64,000 bases of DNA from Mycobacterium stomatepiae. GTDB taxonomy: Bacteria > Actinomycetota > Actinomycetes > Mycobacteriales > Mycobacteriaceae. Of the stretch, positions 39,711-48,496 are shown in pieces. Below the pieces are notes generated by a model that ran no database searches, had not been told where the DNA came from, and was given only the letters and a program-made list of their open reading frames with translations. The stretch spans positions 2,852,001 through 2,916,000 of the forward strand of contig NZ_AP022587.1 of NCBI RefSeq assembly GCF_010731715.1. The letters run 5' to 3'. Position 1 is the first letter of the stretch, and each line of letters starts with the position of its first letter. The translations under genes were made by a program, and so were the position numbers.

Positions 39711-41111
39711 CTATGCATCGGCGCCGATGAGTTCGTCGAGCTTGTCGGCGGTCGCCGCGAGCACCGATTTGGCGATGCCCAGTAGCCGATCGCGCACCCG
39801 TGGCTTGGTCGAGGCCGGCGGTAGCAATTGGCCCACCAGATGGCCGAAGAGATCCAGGCGCGAGGACGACAGCCAGGCGGTCAGGTCGGGGTCGTCGAAC
39901 CAGCGCAGTTGGTTGCTGTAGTCGGCCAGCGCGATGCGTAACCAGTCCAGGTCGGTGTCGGGGTGCGGCAACGGCACACACAACTCGTTTTTGGTGGCGT
40001 CATCCGGATAGGCCGCCTCCACGTGGGAGATCAGAGAGGCGCTGAAAATCTGCTGACACCCGCGCACGCTTTGCAGCGTTATGCGCCCCGGCTCGAAAAT
40101 CGCAGTGGCGGGACGCTTTTCGGCGCCGTCTGCGGTGCAGTCGATGTAGAGCGCGCCCTCGTCCATCCTCCGTGCGCCGCCCTCGAGCACCATCGTGTCG
40201 TCCTCGATGGCCAGCAAGTGGCCCCGACGCACCACATCGCCGATGCGGCGCAGCCCGTCCAGTTCGGCCTGGGTGACGGTAGCGCAGCGAGACATCGTGG
40301 GCCGCGCCGCCGGGTCTATCCGCAGCAGGGAGCCGGCTTCCTCGAGGCGGGCGAACAGATCGTCGGGTGACGTGGCGTCCCGGATCGCGCGCAACTGTGC
40401 GATGAAACCCACCTTGATCCGGTCGGCGAACGCCGCCCCGGGCTGCATCGTGGCGCGATCCAACAGCCAGGAGTCGCGGGGCATGATCCAGGTCAGCCGG
40501 TCCGGGTCGACGCCACGGCCCAGCAGCCACAGGCAGGTGTCGATGCCGGTCTTGCCGGCCCCGACCACGACGTAGCGCTCATGGGCGGCGCGGCTCGGCA
40601 GGTCGTTGGGTGGGACGCAGGCGATGCCGGGTGCGACCCGATACGGCGGCGGGCGCATCGCGGGCACCTCCACCCGCAGGTAGGTGGCGTCGACGATCCG
40701 GCACGCCACGTGCACGGCGTATTCGGCGCCGGCCAGCGTGACGAACCGACCCGCGCCGAGGTATTCGCTCTGCGGGAAGTAGCGGACCCGGTCGGTCGAC
40801 ACCAGCCGCTGGCGCATCACGTGGTCGTAATAGCCGCAGACTTCCCCGGCCGTCGCCAGCTCGTAAAGCCCCTTGTTCCAACCGGCCTGATCGATGGTGT
40901 CGCGGCCGAGCCGAAGCGAGTCGACGCCGTAGAACACCGACGGTTGATGCAACCGGACGAACGGGTAAGCAGCCGTCCAATGCCCGCCGGGCGCGTCGTT
41001 GCGATCCACCACCACGACGCTGGCCTCCGTCTCGGAGACCAGCGTGTCGAGGAACGCCATCCCCATGGCGCCCGCGCCGATGACCAGGTAATCGGCTTCG
41101 ATGGTGAGCAT
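39711..41111 (-). CDS. FAD/NAD(P)-binding oxidoreductase
   Basis: 466 residues from ATG 41111. The N-terminal Rossmann motif (ADYLVIGAGAMGMAF) binds FAD. A second nucleotide site appears near residue 190 (RYVVVGAGKTGIDTCLWLL). GGHWTAAYPFVRLHQP resembles the flavin monooxygenase family, and DCTADGAEKRPATAIFE the late FAD-contacting region. It is probably a flavin-dependent monooxygenase or dehydrogenase of unknown substrate. It precedes the ECF sigma/Rieske pair on the same strand and may be co-expressed with it. It is divergent from mmsA. Confidence 0.75.
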   Translation of the reverse strand: MLTIEADYLVIGAGAMGMAFLDTLVSETEASVVVVDRNDAPGGHWTAAYPFVRLHQPSVFYGVDSLRLGRDTIDQAGWNKGLYELATAGEVCGYYDHVMRQRLVSTDRVRYFPQSEYLGAGRFVTLAGAEYAVHVACRIVDATYLRVEVPAMRPPPYRVAPGIACVPPNDLPSRAAHERYVVVGAGKTGIDTCLWLLGRGVDPDRLTWIMPRDSWLLDRATMQPGAAFADRIKVGFIAQLRAIRDATSPDDLFARLEEAGSLLRIDPAARPTMSRCATVTQAELDGLRRIGDVVRRGHLLAIEDDTMVLEGGARRMDEGALYIDCTADGAEKRPATAIFEPGRITLQSVRGCQQIFSASLISHVEAAYPDDATKNELCVPLPHPDTDLDWLRIALADYSNQLRWFDDPDLTAWLSSSRLDLFGHLVGQLLPPASTKPRVRDRLLGIAKSVLAATADKLDELIGADA

Positions 41112-41156
41112 GCCGGGCTCAACGCTAGCCCGGACGACGACGACTGGTAACCCGCC

Positions 41157-41186
41157 TTGCCAAGGTCAGAGCCCGGTTACTAGGAT
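41157..41186 (+). promoter_or_regulatory. Putative mmsA promoter with overlapping inverted repeats
   Basis: TTGCCA (41157-41162) and TAGGAT (41181-41186) are spaced by 18 bases, a plausible SigA-type promoter ~45 bases before the mmsA ATG. GGATA-tgcaag-TATCC overlaps the -10 box. CTGGTAACC (41144-41152) pairs with GGTTACTAG (41175-41183) at eight of nine positions. These repeats could be repressor sites for the valine-catabolic operon. No experimental support. Confidence 0.4.
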
Positions 41187-41232
41187 ATGCAAGTATCCGC
41201 TCACTTACGCGAACGACACCCAAGGGCACCCC

Positions 41233-42753
41233 ATGACCACACAGATCCCGCACTTCATCGACGGGAAGCGCGTTGCCGGCCGGTCCACCCGCACCGCCGA
41301 CGTCTTCAACCCCAGCACCGGCGAGGTGCAGGCAAAAGTCCCACTGGCGTCGGCGGCCGACGTCGATGCCGCCGTCGCCTCGGCGGTTGAGGCCCAAAAG
41401 GGTTGGGCCTCAATGAATCCGCAGCGACGCGCGCGGGTGATGATGAAGTTCGTCGAGCTGGTCAACAAGAACACCGACGAGCTGGCCGAGTTGCTGTCCC
41501 TCGAGCATGGCAAGACAGTGCCCGACGCGCGCGGCGACATCCAGCGCGGCATCGAGGTGATCGAGTTCTGCATCGGGATCCCGCACCTGCTCAAGGGCGA
41601 CTACAGCGAGGGCGCCGGCCCCGGCATCGACGTCTACTCGCTGCGCCTGCCCCTCGGCGTGGTCGCGGGCATCACCCCGTTCAACTTCCCGGCGATGATC
41701 CCGCTGTGGAAGGCGGGACCGGCACTGGCGTGTGGAAACGCGTTCGTGCTCAAGCCAAGTGAGCGCGACCCGTCGGTGCCGGTGCGGCTTGCCGAGCTGT
41801 TTCTCGAGGCCGGCCTGCCACCGGGTGTGTTCCAGGTCGTCCACGGCGACAAGGAAGCCGTCGACGCCATCCTGCACCACCCGAGCATCAAGGCGGTCGG
41901 CTTCGTCGGCAGCTCCGACATCGCGCACTACATCTACTCGACGGCCGCCGCCCACGACAAGCGGTCGCAGTGTTTCGGCGGCGCCAAGAACCACATGATT
42001 GTGATGCCCGACGCCGACCTCGACCAGGCCGTCGACGCGCTGACCGGTGCCGGTTACGGCAGCGCCGGCGAGCGCTGCATGGCGATCAGCGTCGCGGTTC
42101 CGGTCGGCGAGCAGACCGCGGATCGGCTGCGCGCCAGGCTCGTCGAGCGGATCAACCAGCTGCGCGTCGGCCACAGCCTGGACCCCAAGGCCGACTACGG
42201 CCCGCTGGTCACCGAGGCCGCGGTCGCCCGGGTGCGCAACTACATCGACCAGGGTGTGGCCGCCGGCGCCGAAATCGTGATCGACGGCCGCGACCGCCGC
42301 AGCGATGACCTGACCTTCGGTGATGCCAACCTCGAAGGCGGGTTCTTCATCGGCCCGACCCTGTTCGACCACGTCACCACCGACATGTCGATCTACACCG
42401 ACGAGATCTTCGGGCCGGTGTTGTGCATCGTGCGAGCCCACGACTACGAGGAGGGGTTGCGGCTGCCGTCCGAGCACGAATACGGCAACGGCGTGGCGAT
42501 CTTCACCCGCGACGGTGACGCCGCGCGCGACTTCGTGTCACGTGTGGAAGTCGGCATGGTCGGTGTCAACGTGCCGATCCCGGTGCCGGTGGCCTACCAC
42601 ACCTTCGGCGGCTGGAAGCGCTCCGGCTTCGGTGACCTCAACCAGCACGGTCCGCAGTCGATCCAGTTCTACACCAAGACCAAGACCGTGACGTCGCGGT
42701 GGCCGTCCGGCATCAAGGACGGTGCCGAATTCGTCATCCCGACGATGGATTAG
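41233..42753 (+). CDS. mmsA: Methylmalonate-semialdehyde dehydrogenase (CoA-acylating)
   Basis: 506 residues from ATG 41233 (MTTQIPHFIDGKRVAGRS). A longer frame starting at 41101 is not supported. It converts methylmalonate semialdehyde to propionyl-CoA in valine and thymine breakdown. ALDH motifs are GITPFNFPAMIPLWK, FVGSSDIAHYIY, the catalytic Cys in GSAGERCMAIS, and EIFGPVLCIVRA. It is the first of three valine-degradation genes (mmsA-fadE9-mmsB) in the same order as the H37Rv block. Confidence 0.93.
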   Translation: MTTQIPHFIDGKRVAGRSTRTADVFNPSTGEVQAKVPLASAADVDAAVASAVEAQKGWASMNPQRRARVMMKFVELVNKNTDELAELLSLEHGKTVPDARGDIQRGIEVIEFCIGIPHLLKGDYSEGAGPGIDVYSLRLPLGVVAGITPFNFPAMIPLWKAGPALACGNAFVLKPSERDPSVPVRLAELFLEAGLPPGVFQVVHGDKEAVDAILHHPSIKAVGFVGSSDIAHYIYSTAAAHDKRSQCFGGAKNHMIVMPDADLDQAVDALTGAGYGSAGERCMAISVAVPVGEQTADRLRARLVERINQLRVGHSLDPKADYGPLVTEAAVARVRNYIDQGVAAGAEIVIDGRDRRSDDLTFGDANLEGGFFIGPTLFDHVTTDMSIYTDEIFGPVLCIVRAHDYEEGLRLPSEHEYGNGVAIFTRDGDAARDFVSRVEVGMVGVNVPIPVPVAYHTFGGWKRSGFGDLNQHGPQSIQFYTKTKTVTSRWPSGIKDGAEFVIPTMD

Positions 42754-42756
42754 GTC

Positions 42757-43926
42757 ATGTTCACCCTGAACGACGACGAACGCGTCATCGCCGAGACGGC
42801 GGCCGCGTTCGCGGCCAAGCGCATAGCCCCGTTCGCCCTGGAATGGGAAGCCGCCCATCACTTCCCAACCGACGTATTGCGCGAGGCCGCCGAGCTCGGC
42901 ATGGCGGCGATCTACTGTCGCGACGACGTCGGCGGCAGCGGGCTGCGCCGCCTCGACGGGGTGCGAATCTTCGAGCAGCTGGCCATCGCCGATCCCACCA
43001 CCGCCGCGTTCCTGTCCATCCACAATATGTGCGCGTGGATGATCGACAGCTTCGGCACCGACGAGCAACGCAAGGAATGGATTCCGCGGCTGGCGCCGAT
43101 GGATGTCATCGCGAGCTATTGCCTGACCGAGCCCGGCGCCGGATCCGATGCCAGCGCGTTGAGCACCCGCGCGGTCAAGCACGGGGGCGACTATGTGCTC
43201 GACGGTGTCAAGCAGTTCATCTCAGGGGCGGGCGCGTCCGATGTCTACGTGGTGATGGCAAGAACGGGCGGCCCAGAAAAGCCCGGCCCGCGCGGCATTT
43301 CGGCCTTCATCATCGAAAAGGGCACTCCGGGACTGAGTTTCGGCACGCTTGAGGAGAAGATGGGCTGGCATGCCCAACCCACAGCACAGGTGATCCTCGA
43401 GGGAGTGCGGATCCCCGCCGACGCGATGCTCGGCGGCGCCGACGGCGAGGGCGCCGGGTTCGGCATTGCGATGAAGGGCCTCAACGGCGGTCGGCTCAAC
43501 ATCGCGGCGTGCTCGCTGGGCGGCGCCCAATCCGCCTTCGACAAGGCGGGCGCGTACGTGCGGGAGCGCCAGGCGTTCGGCTCCGCACTGCTCGATGAGC
43601 CCACCATCCGGTTCACCCTGGCCGACATGGCGACCGGCCTGGAGACTTCGCGAATGATGTTGTGGCGGGCGGCAAGTGCGTTGGACGCCGACGACCCCGA
43701 CAAGGTCGAGCTATGCGCGATGGCCAAGCGCTACGTCACCGACACCTGCTTCGACGTTGCGGACAAGGCGCTGCAACTCCACGGTGGCTACGGCTACCTG
43801 CGCGAGTACGGTCTGGAAAAGATCGTCCGCGATCTTCGGGTGCACCGAATCCTCGAGGGCACCAACGAGATCATGCGGGTGGTCATCGGCCGGGCCGAAG
43901 CCGCACGGGTCCGCGCAACCGCGTAG
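42757..43926 (+). CDS. fadE9: Acyl-CoA dehydrogenase (isobutyryl-CoA dehydrogenase-like)
   Basis: 389 residues starting three bases after the mmsA stop. The acyl-CoA dehydrogenase signature CLTEPGAGSDASAL and the FAD-binding C-terminal QLHGGYGYLREYGLEKIVRDLRVHRILEGTNEI are present. In this last stretch the catalytic Glu is in LEGTNEI. Context with mmsA and mmsB points to isobutyryl-CoA oxidation in valine catabolism. Length and motifs are complete. Confidence 0.9.
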   Translation: MFTLNDDERVIAETAAAFAAKRIAPFALEWEAAHHFPTDVLREAAELGMAAIYCRDDVGGSGLRRLDGVRIFEQLAIADPTTAAFLSIHNMCAWMIDSFGTDEQRKEWIPRLAPMDVIASYCLTEPGAGSDASALSTRAVKHGGDYVLDGVKQFISGAGASDVYVVMARTGGPEKPGPRGISAFIIEKGTPGLSFGTLEEKMGWHAQPTAQVILEGVRIPADAMLGGADGEGAGFGIAMKGLNGGRLNIAACSLGGAQSAFDKAGAYVRERQAFGSALLDEPTIRFTLADMATGLETSRMMLWRAASALDADDPDKVELCAMAKRYVTDTCFDVADKALQLHGGYGYLREYGLEKIVRDLRVHRILEGTNEIMRVVIGRAEAARVRATA

Positions 43927-43938
43927 AAAGGTCTTCAG

Positions 43939-44820
43939 ATGACCGAGCACCTGACCGTTGCCTTCCTGGGCCTGGGCCACATGGGCGGGCCCATGGCGAC
44001 GAATCTCGTAGCGGCCAAACATGCGGTGCGCGGATTCGACCCTGTGCCGGCGGCGTTATCCGCGGCGGTCGAGGCCGGCGTCACCGGATTCGACCGCGCC
44101 GCCGACGCGGTGGCCGGTGCCGACGTGGTTATCACCATGCTGCCCAACGGCGACATCGTCAAACGCTGCTACGCCGACATCCTGCCCGCTGCGCGGTCCG
44201 GCGCATTGTTCATCGACAGCTCCACGATCTCGGTCAACGACGCCCGCGAGGTGCACTCGCAGGCCCAGGCCCACGGGGTTGCGCAGCTGGACGCGCCGGT
44301 CTCCGGTGGTGTGAAGGGCGCCGTCGGCGGGACGCTGGCATTCATGGTCGGCGGCGACGAGTCCGCGGTGCAACGGGCGCGGCCGGTGCTGGAACCCATG
44401 GCGGGCAAGATCATCCACTGCGGCGCCGCGGGGGCCGGACAGGCCGCCAAGGTGTGCAACAACATGGTGCTCGCGGTGCAACAGATCGCGGTCGGCGAGG
44501 CGTTCGTCCTAGCCGAGAAGCTCGGGCTGTCGGCACAGTCGCTGTTCGACGTGATCACCGGCGCGACCGGCAACTGCTGGGCGGTGCACACCAATTGCCC
44601 GGTGCCGGGACCGGTTCCGACATCGCCGGCCAACAACGACTTCAAGCCCGGCTTCGCGACCGCGCTGATGAACAAGGACCTGGGCCTGGCGATGGATGCC
44701 GTATCGTCGACCGGCTCGGCCGCGCCGCTGGGCACGCATGCCGCCGAGATCTACGCGAAATTCGCCGCCGACCATGCCGACAAGGATTTCAGCGCCGTCA
44801 TAGAAATGCTGCGCGGCTGA
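43939..44820 (+). CDS. mmsB: 3-hydroxyisobutyrate dehydrogenase
   Basis: 293 residues. NAD-binding N-terminus VAFLGLGHMGGPMATNLV, the substrate motif LDAPVSGGVKGAVGGTLAFMVGG, and the catalytic Lys in GQAAKVCNNMVL (KVCNN) identify the beta-hydroxyacid dehydrogenase family. It oxidises 3-hydroxyisobutyrate to methylmalonate semialdehyde, the substrate of MmsA upstream. It starts 12 bases after fadE9, in the same operon. Confidence 0.93.
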   Translation: MTEHLTVAFLGLGHMGGPMATNLVAAKHAVRGFDPVPAALSAAVEAGVTGFDRAADAVAGADVVITMLPNGDIVKRCYADILPAARSGALFIDSSTISVNDAREVHSQAQAHGVAQLDAPVSGGVKGAVGGTLAFMVGGDESAVQRARPVLEPMAGKIIHCGAAGAGQAAKVCNNMVLAVQQIAVGEAFVLAEKLGLSAQSLFDVITGATGNCWAVHTNCPVPGPVPTSPANNDFKPGFATALMNKDLGLAMDAVSSTGSAAPLGTHAAEIYAKFAADHADKDFSAVIEMLRG

Positions 44821-44859
44821 CGGCCGTCCGCAACGCGGTTGTCTCCGAAGGAGTATCCG

Positions 44860-45228
44860 ATGATCGAAATACTGCACGACATGCCGGCGGGAGTTACCGG
44901 CATCCGGGTATCGGGCCGGTTGAACGGTGACGATCTGCGCGACTTCAAGCCCGCGATGGCAGAGCTGGTGAAAGACGACGAGATCAGGATCGTGGAGGTC
45001 ATCGCGTCCGATTACGAGGGCTTCGGACCCGGCGGGTTGGTCGAGGATCTGAAGTTGGGTCTGGGGGCCGTATTCAAGCATCATTCGGCGTTCAAGCGGA
45101 TCGCGGTCGTGTCCGACAAGGAATGGGTCGGCCATACCCTGCACGCGCTGGCGTGGATGGTTCCGGGCGAACTCGCCGTGTTCGGGCTCGACGAACTCGA
45201 ACGCGCCAAACAGTGGGCCGCCGGCTAG
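44860..45228 (+). CDS. SpoIIAA-like/STAS-domain small protein
   Basis: 122 residues from ATG 44860, preceded by AAGGAG. The sequence (MIEILHDMPAGVTGIRVSGRLNGDDLRDF, FKRIAVVSDKEWVGHTLHALAWMVPGELAVF) fits the SpoIIAA-like family of single-domain proteins with a STAS-like fold and a lipid-pocket-like core. Function unknown. It follows mmsB by 39 bases and may share its transcript. Its 3' end overlaps the convergent MarR gene by four bases. Confidence 0.7.
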   Translation: MIEILHDMPAGVTGIRVSGRLNGDDLRDFKPAMAELVKDDEIRIVEVIASDYEGFGPGGLVEDLKLGLGAVFKHHSAFKRIAVVSDKEWVGHTLHALAWMVPGELAVFGLDELERAKQWAAG

Positions 45229-45725
45229 AAGTCACCGGCGTTGCGGCGCAGCGTTTCAATCGACTCCACCAGCGCCTGGGATTCGGCGTTCTCCATGCCG
45301 ATGTCGGCGAACACCTGCTCGTTGAGCGTGACGGTGGCGTCCTCGACCGTGGAGCGGCCGAGCTCGGTGATCTGCACCAGCGTCGTGCGCCCATCGGTGG
45401 GGTGCGGGACCCGCTGGACCAGCCCGTCGGACTCCAGCCGGCGGATCGCGTGGGTGACACTGGTGACGTGCACCTGAAGCCGGTCGGATGCCTTGGTGAT
45501 CGGCAGCGCCCCGGTCCGGCTGAAGGCAAGCAGCCGCAGCAACTCGTAGCGCGAGAAGCTCAGGTCATAGGGCCGCAGCGCCGTCTCCACCCGCGCCAGC
45601 AGGATCTGGTGCGCACGCATCACCGAGGTCACCGCGACCATGCCCTGCGAGACATCGCCCCAGCCAGCACGCTCCCAGTTGGCGCGTGCCGCGGCGATTG
45701 GGTCGCGCTTCTTGTCCGGGGCCAC
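45225..45725 (-). CDS. MarR-family transcriptional regulator (Rv0737-like)
   Basis: 166 residues. Winged-helix features are LSFSRYELLRLLAFSRTGALPITKASDRLQVHVTSVTHAIRRLESDGLVQRVPHPTDGRTTLVQIT, with the DGR wing typical of MarR proteins. In H37Rv the corresponding gene is next to rslA. Here the four-gene ThDP/KAS cassette separates them. It lies 47 bases downstream of that cassette on the same strand and may regulate it or be co-transcribed with it. Ligand unknown. Confidence 0.85.
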   Translation of the reverse strand: MAPDKKRDPIAAARANWERAGWGDVSQGMVAVTSVMRAHQILLARVETALRPYDLSFSRYELLRLLAFSRTGALPITKASDRLQVHVTSVTHAIRRLESDGLVQRVPHPTDGRTTLVQITELGRSTVEDATVTLNEQVFADIGMENAESQALVESIETLRRNAGDF

Positions 45726-45772
45726 GCCTTTTCTTACCGCACCCGCGGCAAAAGCGGGTCAACTGGCGCGAT

Positions 45773-46822
45773 TCAGCGTGTGCTTACTTTGCCCACCGCG
45801 GACAGCACCGCCAAAGTGGATGCGCGGCTGGCCACGGTAATCCGGGCGCCACCGTCCGGATAGCAGCGCACCCGAAGCCCGCTGTCGGCGAACATCTCAC
45901 TCCACGGCCGGCCCCGTGCACTCTTGGACGGCAGGTACATGAAGTTCGCGTGGGCATCGGTCGTGTATATCCCCAGCGCGGACAGGCGCATCCGCAGGTA
46001 CCGCCGCTCGGAGGTGATCATCCGGATCCGTTGCAGCAGTTCGTCTTCGGCGCTGTAGGACGCCGTAACCGCAGGCAGACTGGTCATCGCGATGCCGAAC
46101 GGCAGCTGGTGCGACCACATCGTCGCCGCCAGCTCGGGCGCCGCCACCCCATAGCCGATCCGCAGCCCGGCCAGCCCGTACGCCTTGGAAAACGTCCGCA
46201 CCACCACCACATTCGGGAATCGCCGCGCCAGCGCCGCAACTTCGATCCGGTGTTCGGGTGCGGTGAATTCGATGTACGTCTCGTCGAGCAGCACGATGGT
46301 TTCGCGACGCACGCGGCGCAGGAAGCGGAACAGGTGCGACGTCGGCTCCAGCGTGCCGGTGGGGTTGTGTGGCCGGCACACCACGACGACCCGGGCGGTC
46401 GCGGCCGCGTCGGCAAGCCGGTCGAGGTCGTTGTGACCGCCCTTGTCCAGTGGCACCGTCACCAAGTTCAGCCGCGCCATCTGCGCGATGATCGGGTACC
46501 CGTCGAAGGTGGGTGTCGACGTGACCATCGTGTCGCCCGGAACGGTGAGAGCCTGCAACGTCTGCAGCACCACCCCCGTCGCGCCGGCACCCAGCACTAC
46601 CTGCTCCGAACCGACCCCGATCCGGCCCGCGATCAAGTTACGCAGCCGCTCGGGTAGGAACTCCGGATATCGGTTGGCCGCATCGATCGACTTGACCAGA
46701 ACCGACCGCACCGCGGGAAGCGGCGGGAACGGATTTTCGTTAAGTGACAACGCTAGTGGGTCGATTGCAGCTGGGACGGAGTCATCGACCTCCACGGTGG
46801 CGGCATGTGCCACGGGTTGCAT
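45773..46822 (-). CDS. PLP-dependent aminotransferase (HisC-like, class I/II)
   Basis: 349 residues from ATG 46822, whose A is the last base of the upstream stop (TGATG), which fixes the start. It is a fold-type I aminotransferase. LSLNENPFPPLP is at the N-terminus, CRPHNPTGTLEP binds the cofactor, LLDETYIEF follows, and the Schiff-base Lys is in TFSKAYGLAGLRIGYG. It resembles histidinol-phosphate or aromatic aminotransferases. Lying last in a cassette with a ThDP enzyme and a ketosynthase, it more likely aminates a pathway ketone than serves histidine synthesis, which is inference. Confidence 0.85.
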   Translation of the reverse strand: MQPVAHAATVEVDDSVPAAIDPLALSLNENPFPPLPAVRSVLVKSIDAANRYPEFLPERLRNLIAGRIGVGSEQVVLGAGATGVVLQTLQALTVPGDTMVTSTPTFDGYPIIAQMARLNLVTVPLDKGGHNDLDRLADAAATARVVVVCRPHNPTGTLEPTSHLFRFLRRVRRETIVLLDETYIEFTAPEHRIEVAALARRFPNVVVVRTFSKAYGLAGLRIGYGVAAPELAATMWSHQLPFGIAMTSLPAVTASYSAEDELLQRIRMITSERRYLRMRLSALGIYTTDAHANFMYLPSKSARGRPWSEMFADSGLRVRCYPDGGARITVASRASTLAVLSAVGKVSTR

Positions 46823-47841
46823 CAGTCTCGCCCGCCCCAGCGCACCGCCGCCGCACCGGCGAAGTCGCCGGCGTGGGCGAAGCCCGCCATCAGCAGCACG
46901 TCGCCGGCGTTGAGCTGGCCGTCGGATATCGCACGGTCCAGATTGACCGGGATCCCGGCACCGAACAGGTTGCCGCATTCCTCGAAGGTGTCGCGGTGCC
47001 GTTCGGCCGGCAACTCCAGCGCGTCACGCCAGTTGCGCAGGAACGCCCGGTTGGGCTGGTTGGTAACCATCAGGTCGATGTCCTTGGTGGGCAACCCGAT
47101 TCGGTCACACACCGCGTAGGCCACCTCGGGAACCTGCCGGTTGCCGCGGGCGAGCACCTTGGTGATCTTGCTTTCGGTGAAGCCGATGCTGCCCTCGCCG
47201 GGGCCCGCCTCCCACCACTTACGCGGCGGGTCGTAGGAGAGCGTCATCTCTCCGGCATATTCGCCGAAGGTGCGGCACTCGATATCCAGGATCGGCGACT
47301 TGTCGCTCACCGTGACCAGTCCGACCGCGGCGCCGTCGCCGGGCACCGCCGACTGCGCCTTACGGCGAATCGTCGGCTGGTCGAAGAATTGACCGGCCGC
47401 GTTCTGCGCGATCGCGATCAGCGCAGTGTGTCCTTCACCGGACGACAGCAGTTTACGGGCCACGTTGAGCGCCAACACAAATGCCGCACATCCGCCGTTG
47501 TTCAGGTCGAGAACCCACGACGGTCGCAGGCCCAGTCGGTGCGCGATGCCGCCGCCCTGCCCGTAGAACGCCATGTCGGGTACCTGAGTGTGGGTGATCA
47601 GCACGTCGGCGCCTTCGACGACGTCGTGGCCGTGCCGTTCGATTAGCCCCTGCACGGCACGTTCGATCATGTCGATCGAACTCTCGTCCCGCCCGACGTG
47701 ATGGCGAAACTTCGGAGCCCGGAACATAACATTCTCCCGCAGCTCGTCGGATTCGGCGAACTGCGCGTAGTAATCGGCGGGGATTGGCTCGCCGGGCAGG
47801 TAGGTGGAGACGTCGATCAGGCTGACGTTTGGTTTATCCAT
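46822..47841 (-). CDS. KAS III-like (FabH/CerJ-type) thiolase-fold enzyme with altered catalytic His
   Basis: 339 residues from ATG 47841. It is a thiolase-fold protein of the 3-oxoacyl-ACP synthase III class. The nucleophile Cys118 is in DLNNGGCAAFVL. The position normally holding the catalytic His (HQAN) reads TNQPN, placing Asn261 there. The third residue Asn291 (EECGNLFGAGIP) is kept. Loss of the His argues against ordinary decarboxylative condensation and favours acyl transfer or a changed chemistry. It is coupled to the aminotransferase by TGATG and preceded by the SRPBCC gene. No orthologue comes to mind in H37Rv. Confidence 0.8.
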   Translation of the reverse strand: MDKPNVSLIDVSTYLPGEPIPADYYAQFAESDELRENVMFRAPKFRHHVGRDESSIDMIERAVQGLIERHGHDVVEGADVLITHTQVPDMAFYGQGGGIAHRLGLRPSWVLDLNNGGCAAFVLALNVARKLLSSGEGHTALIAIAQNAAGQFFDQPTIRRKAQSAVPGDGAAVGLVTVSDKSPILDIECRTFGEYAGEMTLSYDPPRKWWEAGPGEGSIGFTESKITKVLARGNRQVPEVAYAVCDRIGLPTKDIDLMVTNQPNRAFLRNWRDALELPAERHRDTFEECGNLFGAGIPVNLDRAISDGQLNAGDVLLMAGFAHAGDFAGAAAVRWGGRD

Positions 47842-47893
47842 GATTCGCTCATCTCATCCATTCGGGGGTCACCGGCAAGCCATTGTGGTGGCG

Positions 47894-48496
47894 TTACTCG
47901 GCGATCGCCTTGAGGTTCTTCATTTCCAGCAGGTGGCCTGCTCCGAACATGTCCCAGAAGTCGCCGACCCATACCGGGCGCTGCGCCGGTGCGGTCTCCG
48001 GGTACGGGTTGTGGTCGTAGAACGGGTGGTGGCAATTCGTCCACAGCACAACCGAACCGGGCTTGTCGAGAACCACCAGCGCGTCGATGACCCGCATCAA
48101 ATAGATCATCCACAGGTGCTTGCCCTGATCCCACGCGCAGTGGTAGTCGACGGTGCGAGCCTGCGCGTTGGCGACGGTGCGCGTGTAGATCTCGGTCTCC
48201 CAGCCGAGCCGGTCGTAGGCCAGCCATAAACCGGGCTCGTCGGTCGGGGTGAAACCGCGCAGGCTGTAAGTCCACTCTTCGAGACTGCGGGTGTCGGAAA
48301 GGTATTCAAACAGCTCGTCGGGCGGGCAGTCGACGTAATCGTTGACGGTGCAGTACTCACCGAAGACCTGATCGTGTGGGTACACCGATCGCATCATGTC
48401 CATGATGATCGGCGTGGCCTGCTCCCGGGGACTGGTTTCGATGCGAGTGACCCCATCGATAAGGTCGGGAATATCTTCAAGCGCTGGCAGCGACAT
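47894..48496 (-). CDS. SRPBCC/START-like domain protein
   Basis: 200 residues from ATG 48496, overlapping the 3' end of the ThDP gene by 20 bases. The core (YCTVNDYVDCPPDELFEYLSDTRSLEEWTYSLRGF ... KPGSVVLWTNCHHPFY) has the beta-strand/long-helix pattern of helix-grip ligand-binding proteins, which include aromatase/cyclases and polyketide-processing enzymes. No catalytic residue can be assigned. Its place between a carboligase-type ThDP enzyme and a ketosynthase-like enzyme suggests it binds or cyclises the intermediate. This is inference. Confidence 0.7.
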   Translation of the reverse strand: MSLPALEDIPDLIDGVTRIETSPREQATPIIMDMMRSVYPHDQVFGEYCTVNDYVDCPPDELFEYLSDTRSLEEWTYSLRGFTPTDEPGLWLAYDRLGWETEIYTRTVANAQARTVDYHCAWDQGKHLWMIYLMRVIDALVVLDKPGSVVLWTNCHHPFYDHNPYPETAPAQRPVWVGDFWDMFGAGHLLEMKNLKAIAE

